Below the pieces are notes generated by a model, which saw nothing but the letters and a program-made list of their open reading frames with translations, did no database searches and was not told the DNA's origin. Shown one piece after another: positions 35,145 through 44,426 of a DNA stretch of 64,000 nucleotides. Within the stretch, counting starts at the first letter, position 1; each line of letters starts with the position of its first letter. Source of the stretch: Piromyces finnis (Eukaryota > Neocallimastigomycota > Neocallimastigomycetes > Neocallimastigales > Neocallimastigaceae); assembly GCA_002104945.1 (NCBI GenBank), contig MCFH01000001.1:1887001-1951000 (forward strand). Direction: 5' to 3'. A program made the position numbers and the translations under genes.

Positions 35145-38100
35145 ATGTCAAAAAGAAAATCTAACGGAGATACTGGATCAATTCCTATATTCGATCCTAC
35201 CGTTATGCTAGGAAAGGTCACTTATGAATTGAACAATAAAAATTTCATAACGTGGCAAATGTTTATGAGGAATATTTTAAATTATTATGGTCTTGAAGAT
35301 TGGGTTGATGAAAACAAAACCCCAAAGATCAAAAGTGACGAAGGAATGGATATCGACGGAGAAGAATATCTAAAGGCACCTTTTGAAATCAATACCTACT
35401 ATGATAAGAACGTAACCGAAGATGACTTAAAAACAGATAGGAATATCCAATTTTTAATTAGGTATACTTTAGGCCCAAACTGCCAACAAGATATCCAAGA
35501 TAGGTCTTTAACAAGCTACGAAATGTGGAAACTATTAGAAGACATTTATTTAGGGGATAAAATAGAAAGAAAGAATAGGCTTATTAAGGAAACAAACTCC
35601 TTAAAATACGACCCGAAAGAAAGTTTCTCAAGATTTGTAAATAAGTTAAATTCCAACTTTAATAAGTTAGAACAACTAAATGTGAAAATAGATGATGAAG
35701 AAAAAATTGGTTTACTGTATCAAGCCTTACCAGAAAAATATAGGAAAGTCACAGTCCTTAAGCATGAAGACTGGGAAGAATGCAAAAAGGACACAGCAAG
35801 AATGATAGATAAGATGAACAAATTTGATCCGAAAGAGAAATCTGAAACCTTCGGAATTAGACATATCTTTAGTGTTGAAGGTAGTTACAAAGGTGATAAA
35901 AGAAAGGAAAGTACTAAATACTACCGCAACAAACAAAGTAATAATCATAATAAAAATACAAATAAAGGAAAAGAAAAGTCCAATGAAGAAAGAAATTGGA
36001 ATAACAAAAATAAACAAAACATTACATGTTATTTTTGTCATCAAAAAGGACATACTGTAAAACAATGTCGTATTCAAAAAGAACTTTCAGAAGAAGTTAC
36101 AAGAAGGCTAAGAAAAGAGAAAAATAAAGGCAAGGAAGCATTTTTAGCAACAGGTGAAATAGTAAATAAACAAACCACTGAAGACTTTGAACCAGAAGTT
36201 GGATATCAAGATTTGTTTACAGTTGATTACAATACATTATTTGACAATAACAATGATGAATGTAATAATAAATCATGCAATTACGTATCTTGTGAAAATG
36301 TACCTACAAGTTTTACTACATGGACTTTAGATTCTGGTGCTTCTAATCATATTACCAAAGATATAGGAATTCTCAAAAATGTTTTTGAACATGTAGAACC
36401 AATCAATTATGCAAATGGAGCGACTACAAAGTCAACACATATGGGTGAAGTAAATGGATCTATTAATGAAGAACCAATAAAATTAGAAGATGTAATGTAC
36501 ATCCCAGATGTAAAACGAAATTTAATTTCTGTTGCCAAGTTAGTTAAAAGTGGCTACCAAATAATCTTTGATGAGAAGAACAATAATGTATTTGCATATA
36601 TAAAAGATAAGAAAACAGATAATGTATACGAAGTTAAAGCAAATGAATATGATGTATTCAATTTGTACATCAAAGAAGGTAATGTAGTTAATAATTACTC
36701 AATGTGCGATAATGTACGAAACAATGGTGAATACTGGCATAGAAGAATAGGGCATCTGAATTTCAACAATAATGATGAAAAGAACAATATTCACAATTGT
36801 ACAATATGCATGAGAAGCAAAATGAAAGAAATCCCTCATAAAAGGTCAGATAGTAGAGCATCAAGTGTTTTGGAACTAGTACACATCGATTTGGTAGGTC
36901 CAATCACACCATCAACTCATGACAACGTATACTTTTTAAGTATCTTAGATGATTACAGTCGATATGGATGGGTAATATTTGTCAAGAATAAAAGTGATGT
37001 TTTCAAAGAATTTGGAAATTGGCTGAATAAAACTACTAATGAATTATCATCCAAAGTAAAATATCTTAGAAGCGATAATGGAACTGAATTCACTTCTAAT
37101 AACTTCAAGGAGTTATGTAACGAATATGGAATAACTCAACAATTCACCGTCCCTGGAAATCCGGAGCAGAATGGAAGAGCAGAAAGATTCAATGGAAAGT
37201 TAATAAAAACTGCTACTGCAATGTTAATGGACGCAAGGTTATGTCGTCGCTTTTGGGAAGATGCTGTGAAAACAGCGAACTATGTTCATAATCGAGTTCC
37301 GCACAGTGGAATTAATGGTGAAATACCATTTGAATTAATGTACAACAGAAAAGTTGATTATAAAAATTTAAGAGTATTTGGATGTAAAGTGTATTATTTA
37401 GATGACAGTAACATTCCAAAATTTCAAGACAAAACTAAGGAGGGAATCTTTATCGGATATGATGAATCTTCAGTAGGATACAGAATATTCGACATAAAAT
37501 CAAGGAAAATTAAAGTGAAAAGAGTCGTAGGTTTTTTAGAAGAAGAACCTGGTGACTACAATTATAATTTAGAAAAAGAAAATAATAATGAAACATATAG
37601 TCAAGATACAGAAACTTTTCAAGTAAGGAACTTTAATTATATGTATGATAAAGAAAATGAAAACAATAACAATAAAGACAAAAAAGAAAAGGACATTTCA
37701 AATGAAAATGATAAATTAATGAATGAAAACCTAGAAACACTCAATGATAAAACTAGTAATAAAGAAGACTTAAAAGAAGTAAATTATGAAGAAAAATTTA
37801 GAAATATAGAAGAAAAGCTGGATAAGCTCACGTCACTATTAAATAAAAAAAAAAATAATAGTTCTGAAAGTTTTATGCAAGTCTGCGAGGACACTAATGA
37901 TAGTAATATGAGTATAGAAGACTCAGAAGAAGAAGACTTAAATCTCTTAGACTATATTAAACTAAAAGAAAAGAAAAAAGAACGTTTGAACAAAAATAAT
38001 TACCAGAAAATTGAAGAAATGGAAGAAAATAAAGAAATTAAAATAAGTACTTCAATGGAATCTGTAAGTGAAACCAATAAAGAAAAAGAAAACAATAATG

Positions 38101-40598
38101 ACATTTCAGGAAGTAACGACGGCAATATAAATAACTTTACCTTGGAAGAAAATAATTTAAAATATAATAATTTAAAATATAATAGTGCTGACGAAACTGA
38201 AATTTGTGAAATTAAAGAAGTGAATATAAAGAGAAATGACGACAAGAAAAATAAAAATATAAACAGTAAAGACAATTCAAATATATCAAAGGATAATAAA
38301 AGGAATAATAAATACCTGAATGCAAAAGGAAATGTTTATTTTATAGAAGAAAATTCAGACATTGTAAATAAAAATGAATTAATTGAAGAAGTATTAAAAA
38401 CACCATCAGAAATGGAGATAAATGATTTAACTGGAGAAATTGACAATAATGATTTTTTAAATATCCTGAGTCCTGACATTGATTTAGGAACAAGAAAGAA
38501 AATTGATTTTGAAAATATTGAGAGTGTCAAAAATAATATAAATAAAAATAATAGAAAAGAAATAGAAAATAATTATTCAAATGTAAAAGTAAATTATAAG
38601 AATGAAGAATATTATAAGAAAAATTACATACCTATTAATGAGAATGAAATAAGAAGAAATTTGAATAAAGAAAATATCAATATTCCTGAAGAAAAGTCCA
38701 AATTTAAAAATATTTCTGATGAAAAAGAAAGTAATTTAAATAATCAAAATAAAAAGGAATATAATTTGAGAAATTTAAAAAATAAAAATGAAATTAAAGA
38801 TCCAATCAATAAAGATAAATCTAAGAAAAAATTTTTTGATAAGAAAAAGTTATTATCAAAACAAAATTTTTTGAATAAGAGAAATCTAAATAGAAAATTA
38901 AAATCCAATAAAAATTTTAAATTAAATGAAAATCATCCACCAAAGGAAGAAAAATTCCCAAGAAAGCGGAAACTTGTTCCAAGTGAAGATGTCATAGAAG
39001 AAAAATTTAGTAAGCCACATGAACATGAACCAGAAAAGAAGAAAATTAAGGAAGTGGCGCTAACTATAGCACAAATCAAGGAGCCAAATTCCTATAATGA
39101 TATATTTAAAAGAAAAGATAAGGATAAGTGGATAAAAGCAATAGAAGCCGAATTGCTAAATATGAAAGAAAGAAAAGTGTTCAAAAGAATAGATGAAGTT
39201 CCAGAAGACGCCAATATTATTGATTCAAGATGGGTATTTAAGATAAAAAGGAATAGCACTGGTGAGATAGAAAAATACAAAGCTAGACTTGTAGCCAGAG
39301 GTTTTACACAAGAATATGGAGAAGACTACAATGAGACCTTTTCTCCTACTCTAAAACAAGACTCATTAAGAATCCTAATAGGAATAGCTGCAATTAATAA
39401 CTATAAAATCCATCAATTAGATGTTAAGGCCGCATATTTGTATGCAGATTTAAAGGAAGATATATATATGAAAGCACCTGAAGGAGATAAAATGTATAAA
39501 AAAGGATTATGGAAATTAAATAAAGCATTATATGGCTTAAAACAAGCAGCAAGAGAATGGAATAACAACATCAGCAATACTCTCATTGAACTAGGATTTC
39601 AGAAATTAGTTAGCGAACCATGCATATTTATAAAGACCAAAAACAATAAATTAGTATGTTTAGTTGGAATATATGTTGATGACATCCTAATAACTGGTAA
39701 AAAGGAAGAAATAGATAAAACTATTAAATTAATTAAAGAGAAATATGTTATCACGGATGTTGGTGATGCAAATTTCATCATAGGAATCAAAGTAGAAACG
39801 TTAAAAGATGGGTATTTGTTACATCAAGAAAGGTATTTAAAGGATATATTACACAAATTTGGTTTAGAAAACTGCAGAGGATCAAAGACAACTACACCAA
39901 TCAAGAATGATGAACAACTCAATCAGCCTTTTGACCCTACTACTTATAGAGCTGCAATAGGAAGTCTTTTATATTTAGCCATAGGTACTCGTCCAGATAT
40001 CTTATTTTCAGTAACCAAAGCATCTAGGTTCTCACAAAATCCTACTATCCAAAATTGGAAGAATGTATTACAAATATTCAAATATCTGAAAGAAAATCCT
40101 CATTATGGAATCCGTTTTGAAAGAAACTTAAATTTGAAGATTTTTGTAGATTCAGACTATGGGGGAGATGAAGAAACAAGAAAATCTACCACTGGATTTG
40201 TATTTTTATTGGGAAATGGACCAACAAGCTGGTACTCAAAACTGCAAAAATGTGTATCAACTTCAACCGCCGAAGCAGAATATTATGGACTTTGTGAATG
40301 CTCAAAGCAAGCTCTGTGGTATAGAAATATTTTTAGTGAATTAAAAATAAAGGAAGAATGCTTAAAAATCAATATTGATAATCAAGCAACTATTTACAAC
40401 GCAAATAATGAAACGATTAATCCAAAGTCAAAACATATTGATATTAAGTACCATAAAGTAAGAGAATTAATTAAAGAAAATAAAATCAGTCTAGAATATA
40501 TAAAATCAGAAGAAAATTTAGCAGATGGTTTTACTAAATACTTGAATAAAAATAAAATGAAAATATTTAGAGATAGTTTATTATATAAATACAAATAA
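35145..40598 (+). CDS. Copia-type Gag-Pol polyprotein
   Basis: 1817 residues from the ATG at 35145 to the TAA at 40596-40598, with no frameshift between gag and pol. In order: gag; zinc knuckle CYFCHQKGHTVKQC (about 36027-36068); aspartic protease LDSGASNHIT (36327 on); integrase HHCC region (YWHRRIGHLNF..CTICM) and DDE core (HIDLVGP, LRSDNGTEF, PEQNGRAERFN); reverse transcriptase (SRWVFKIKR, LDVKAAYLYADL, LYGLKQAAREW, YVDDILITG at about 39673-39700); RNase H (FVDSDYGGD, TAEAEYYGL). Between integrase and reverse transcriptase is a linker of roughly 450 residues, very rich in Asn, Lys and Glu, ending in a basic KFPRKRKLVP patch. All catalytic motifs I can check are present, so the enzyme set looks functional. 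Confidence 0.95.
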   Translation: MSKRKSNGDTGSIPIFDPTVMLGKVTYELNNKNFITWQMFMRNILNYYGLEDWVDENKTPKIKSDEGMDIDGEEYLKAPFEINTYYDKNVTEDDLKTDRNIQFLIRYTLGPNCQQDIQDRSLTSYEMWKLLEDIYLGDKIERKNRLIKETNSLKYDPKESFSRFVNKLNSNFNKLEQLNVKIDDEEKIGLLYQALPEKYRKVTVLKHEDWEECKKDTARMIDKMNKFDPKEKSETFGIRHIFSVEGSYKGDKRKESTKYYRNKQSNNHNKNTNKGKEKSNEERNWNNKNKQNITCYFCHQKGHTVKQCRIQKELSEEVTRRLRKEKNKGKEAFLATGEIVNKQTTEDFEPEVGYQDLFTVDYNTLFDNNNDECNNKSCNYVSCENVPTSFTTWTLDSGASNHITKDIGILKNVFEHVEPINYANGATTKSTHMGEVNGSINEEPIKLEDVMYIPDVKRNLISVAKLVKSGYQIIFDEKNNNVFAYIKDKKTDNVYEVKANEYDVFNLYIKEGNVVNNYSMCDNVRNNGEYWHRRIGHLNFNNNDEKNNIHNCTICMRSKMKEIPHKRSDSRASSVLELVHIDLVGPITPSTHDNVYFLSILDDYSRYGWVIFVKNKSDVFKEFGNWLNKTTNELSSKVKYLRSDNGTEFTSNNFKELCNEYGITQQFTVPGNPEQNGRAERFNGKLIKTATAMLMDARLCRRFWEDAVKTANYVHNRVPHSGINGEIPFELMYNRKVDYKNLRVFGCKVYYLDDSNIPKFQDKTKEGIFIGYDESSVGYRIFDIKSRKIKVKRVVGFLEEEPGDYNYNLEKENNNETYSQDTETFQVRNFNYMYDKENENNNNKDKKEKDISNENDKLMNENLETLNDKTSNKEDLKEVNYEEKFRNIEEKLDKLTSLLNKKKNNSSESFMQVCEDTNDSNMSIEDSEEEDLNLLDYIKLKEKKKERLNKNNYQKIEEMEENKEIKISTSMESVSETNKEKENNNDISGSNDGNINNFTLEENNLKYNNLKYNSADETEICEIKEVNIKRNDDKKNKNINSKDNSNISKDNKRNNKYLNAKGNVYFIEENSDIVNKNELIEEVLKTPSEMEINDLTGEIDNNDFLNILSPDIDLGTRKKIDFENIESVKNNINKNNRKEIENNYSNVKVNYKNEEYYKKNYIPINENEIRRNLNKENINIPEEKSKFKNISDEKESNLNNQNKKEYNLRNLKNKNEIKDPINKDKSKKKFFDKKKLLSKQNFLNKRNLNRKLKSNKNFKLNENHPPKEEKFPRKRKLVPSEDVIEEKFSKPHEHEPEKKKIKEVALTIAQIKEPNSYNDIFKRKDKDKWIKAIEAELLNMKERKVFKRIDEVPEDANIIDSRWVFKIKRNSTGEIEKYKARLVARGFTQEYGEDYNETFSPTLKQDSLRILIGIAAINNYKIHQLDVKAAYLYADLKEDIYMKAPEGDKMYKKGLWKLNKALYGLKQAAREWNNNISNTLIELGFQKLVSEPCIFIKTKNNKLVCLVGIYVDDILITGKKEEIDKTIKLIKEKYVITDVGDANFIIGIKVETLKDGYLLHQERYLKDILHKFGLENCRGSKTTTPIKNDEQLNQPFDPTTYRAAIGSLLYLAIGTRPDILFSVTKASRFSQNPTIQNWKNVLQIFKYLKENPHYGIRFERNLNLKIFVDSDYGGDEETRKSTTGFVFLLGNGPTSWYSKLQKCVSTSTAEAEYYGLCECSKQALWYRNIFSELKIKEECLKINIDNQATIYNANNETINPKSKHIDIKYHKVRELIKENKISLEYIKSEENLADGFTKYLNKNKMKIFRDSLLYKYK

Positions 40599-40610
40599 TG
40601 AATTTATAAC

Positions 40611-40620
40611 TTTGGGGGAG
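40611..40620 (+). other. Polypurine tract
   Basis: TTTGGGGGAG immediately before the 3' LTR, the expected priming site for plus-strand cDNA synthesis. It is the most G-rich decamer in the area. Confidence 0.85.
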
Positions 40621-40852
40621 TGTGAAAATAAAATACATTCCAAAATAATATTTTATGTATTTTTTATGTATTTGTATTTTATAAAATTATAAATTAATAT
40701 TGTACTACATTTTTATTCTTTGGTTATTTTTTAATAAAAAGATTTTAAGAAAGTTACAATATTTATATTATAAAATAAATATAAATAAATAAAAGATTAT
40801 AAAAACCCAAATAGTTTTATAAATAAATTTAAGTGTAAACTAAATTTATCTG
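40621..40852 (+). repeat. 3' LTR
   Basis: Exact copy of the 5' LTR by base-by-base comparison. It is followed directly by the right copy of the 140-bp flanking repeat. Confidence 0.93.
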
Positions 40853-40992
40853 TCAAAAGCTAAATAACAAAAATAAAAGAAATACAAGATATATATAAAA
40901 TTTTTATATTAAAATATTAACATTAAAAAAATAAATAAATAAATAATAGTTATAAAAAGGTCAGATTATATAAAAATGTAATTATTGGAAAT
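40853..40992. repeat. 140-bp direct repeat, right copy, abutting the 3' LTR
   Basis: Exact copy of 34722-34861 beginning at the LTR border; after it the sequence continues AATTCC, presumably the original genomic continuation. Confidence 0.95.
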
Positions 40993-41149
40993 AATTCCAA
41001 AAATTATATTAAATTTAAAATTAAATAATTTTAAAATATTTATTTTTTATTATTAACATTTTAAGTGTTATTTGTAATTCACTTGATAATGTAAAGATAC
41101 CCTGATACTGACCGAGAATTTTATATATACTAAAAATAGTACGTATAAA

Positions 41150-41740
41150 ATGGTTAATCCATTTTATATTAATTCACAAAATGAAACAGCTTTTAATATG
41201 GGTGAATACTTTATTGTTGTTAAATCTGATAAATTGGATAAAAGATCTGATGACAATAACCATAAAAACAGACTCTAATGAAAATGTCAAAAAATCTGAC
41301 TCTACTACTGTCAATGATAATGTAGATGAAAATTTGGCAAATAAAAATAATGAAGATATTTTTAGACATCGTACTTTAGAAGAATATTATAAAAATTTAG
41401 ATAAATTGATAAAAGATAGAACAAACAGTGTTTCTTTAACTAGTAAAAATCCAGCTTATAATCCTTATCATCCTTTATTAATTCACGCTGAAGATTCTAT
41501 GGGACCTAATGTTATTACAATATTAGGTATTTCTTAACAAAGAAAAGAAACTGAATAATTTTGAATTACAAAGTGAGGATGATAATGACTTTAGATATTG
41601 TAATATTTCCGTTAATAATATGGTTAAATCTAGTATGCCATATGCTATTGCGTATATTCATAATATTTAAAATACCATAACCATCTCTAGTAATAAAGAT
41701 ACTTTTTTTTTTTTTAAAGTGTTGAATATGAAGTAAAATA
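41150..41740 (+). pseudogene. Decayed gene fragment, unrecognised
   Basis: Three consecutive plus-strand segments in different frames look protein-like. An ATG at 41150 opens MVNPFYINSQNETAFNMG up to a stop near 41276. A second frame, 41247-41537, includes EDIFRHRTLEEYYKNLDKL and AYNPYHPLLIHAEDSMGPN. A third continues to about 41670 (NMVKSSMPYAIAYIHNI). Two frameshifts are needed to join them. No family recognised. It lies just beyond the retrotransposon and may belong to the same decayed island as the pseudogenes at 31890-34768. Confidence 0.45.
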
Positions 41741-41759
41741 TAAAACATATTAGAATAAT

Positions 41760-44426
41760 TGGTTTAGAATAAAGCAGTATAAATTTAAATATATTATATG
41801 ATCTATAATACAGAAATTTACTAATTTAACAGAAAAAATATATTATGTATTAATTAAAAAAATTAAGTTTAACAATACATTAATATTATTAAAATTTTCA
41901 ATATAATTTGATGTAATATAACTAATAATGCATTTATTTCCTTTTACTTGAATAAAAAAAAATAATTACTTAATTTTTTTTTTCATTAACCTTTTTTAAT
42001 TAAAATGTATTTCACATCATTTTTAAAATAATTAAAGTTTGATTACACTACAATATATTATATTTTTTATAATTAAATATATTAATTAATTATCAATAGA
42101 AAAGATATAAAAGTACAAATTAAATTTGTTTTTGTTTTTTTTTTTTGAAAAAAAATTTTATATGGGTTAAGTAATAATTAATACTATTCTTAAATTCATA
42201 TTGAAAAATAAAAAATATACAATTGTAATTATATAAAATAAATAATAAAACAGCATTATAATAGTATTACATCAATTTTAAGATATAGCTTTTAAAATTT
42301 TTAAAATATTAGCTTTTAATTAATTATAGAGTTATGGAATTAGTTACATTATTAAAATAAAAAAAATAAAAGGGTTAAATTTTTTAATTATATTTAATAC
42401 AGAAATTGAAAATATATATAAAATAATAATTTTATATAATTACAGATAATTAATATTACAAAAGTTATATTTATTATTTCTATAAATAAATATATACACG
42501 CATTTAAAATTAAATAAGAAAAATAAATATATATAAAAAATGATGATATTTTAAAATTATATTTAAAAAGTTTTTAAAAAAATAATAAAAAAGGTGATAT
42601 TTATATAATATTATATAATTTTATAAGACAAATATATATATATAGAATTATAGTTTAATAATTATTTATATAAAGTCTTAATAATCAATTATTATTTTCA
42701 TGTTTAAAGTAAATCTTATTAATCATTAATAAATATTTTTTAAGGTTTAGATATTGGAGATTATCATAATAAAAAAGAGTACAACATTTTTAATTATAAA
42801 TATTATCATAAAGTATATTTATATTATTTCTGATTAGAAAATAGATTCTGATACTAATTTAATATTTAAGATAAGTACTTATAATACATGTTTCTAAAAA
42901 TGAAATTGTTTCAATTAATACATTATTTTAGAAAATGTATCTTCATGTACATTCAATATTATCAAATTTTAATAGATAAATCAAACCTTTTTTAAATAAT
43001 TATTTTAAAGGTTCGATAAAAAAGATAACAAATATAAAACTAATATATTGTATCATTATATCATTTTTTTAAATTGCTTATATAATATATTTTATGGGTA
43101 TAAAATATTTATAATATTGATATTATAATTTTTCGTAGAAAAAATGAGGCATGATAAAATATATAAAAAAAAATGTTTTTAGCATTTCCCATGTTTTATT
43201 TATAATACTATTTATTATTTATTTTAATATATTTTGGTGTAATTTAATATATAATCTTACATGAAGCAAATATCAAAAAAAAAAAAAAAAAAAATAGAAT
43301 AAATATAATTTATAGTTGCAATAATTATATATTTTATTTTTATTTAATTGAATTTTATTTTATTTTTATTTAATTTAAATTTTTAATTCAAATTCAATTT
43401 TATTTAATAATATTTTAATAAGTTAAAAAGTTAAAAATTATTCCAAAATTTCTATATTATTTTCCTTCAGCTTTTTTTTTTTTTGTTATTAATAATATTT
43501 AATTATTAATATATATATTCAAGAAAAATACAAGTAATTATTCATTTTACACCTATTTTTTATTATATACTTTCATTTACATATATATGAAAATAAATTA
43601 TAGATATAAAAGAATAATAGAGAAGTAAATCAATATTTAATTAATTCATTTACATTTAATTGTAAAGGGGATGGTACATTTTTTTTTTTTTAAAAAAAGA
43701 AAGCATGAAATTAATTGAAATTAATAAATAAGTCTTCTTAAATTAAATTAAAAACAATAAGATATTATTGAGAAAAAGACACAATTAAGTAAAATAGCAA
43801 CGTAAATTAATTATTTAACTAATATAATAAAAAATAAATAGAAAAATAAATAATCAGCAGTAACAATTATATGTTTTAAAACATTAATTATTATTTAATA
43901 AACGTAAAAAGTAAAAATAAGAGAATAATACAATTAATAGAGCATTTAATTAAAATATTTAAACTGAATATAATGTTAAATATATATGTATATATATTGA
44001 AGAATATCTGCAGATATAAAATTTGGATTTTTTTCTTTTTTTCTTTTCTTTTTTTTTTCTTAATGAATTAGAAGTTTTATTTAAAATACCAATAATAATA
44101 ATAATAAATAATAATAAAAAAAAATACATATTGTATATATGGCTAATAGAGTATATATATATAACATTTTTTAGATATTTCATAAATAATAAGAAATAAA
44201 AAAGTTAATACTTAGGTTTATATATTCAAATAATAATTAATATTTTTTGTGAATATTTCAAGAAACAATATAACAAGAACAAGATACGATATATATATTA
44301 ATAAATTAAAAGTAAGAGGAATAAAATGCTTTTTATATATTATTAGTATAAGTTTAATTATAATAATATATAATTAACATAAAATATTAATTCATAAAGA
44401 TAAAACTAAATTCTACAGAATAAGCA
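41760..44426. other. Gene-free A/T-rich region
   Basis: About 2.7 kb of nearly pure A/T with homopolymers. The minus-strand reading frame at 43959-44183 is low complexity and not credible. The last part must hold the promoter and leader of the debranching enzyme gene. Confidence 0.5.

Larger units (their letters stand above)
34862..40852 (+). mobile_element. Ty1/copia LTR retrotransposon, apparently intact
   Basis: A full-length Pseudoviridae-type element with two 232-bp LTRs that I find identical, one uninterrupted Gag-Pol frame (35145-40598), and a polypurine tract TTTGGGGGAG directly before the 3' LTR. Domain order protease, integrase, reverse transcriptase, RNase H is that of copia. No classical tRNA-end primer site with TGG is obvious after the 5' LTR; the sequence there reads ACAGATTAAGAGTC. 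Identical LTRs and an open frame imply recent insertion. Its flanks form a 140-bp direct repeat, far longer than a normal target duplication. Confidence 0.95.

Noticed and set aside
43959-44183. Minus-strand 74-codon frame
   Set aside because: Low-complexity Ile/Tyr/Lys composition in a gene-free stretch; no similarity seen.
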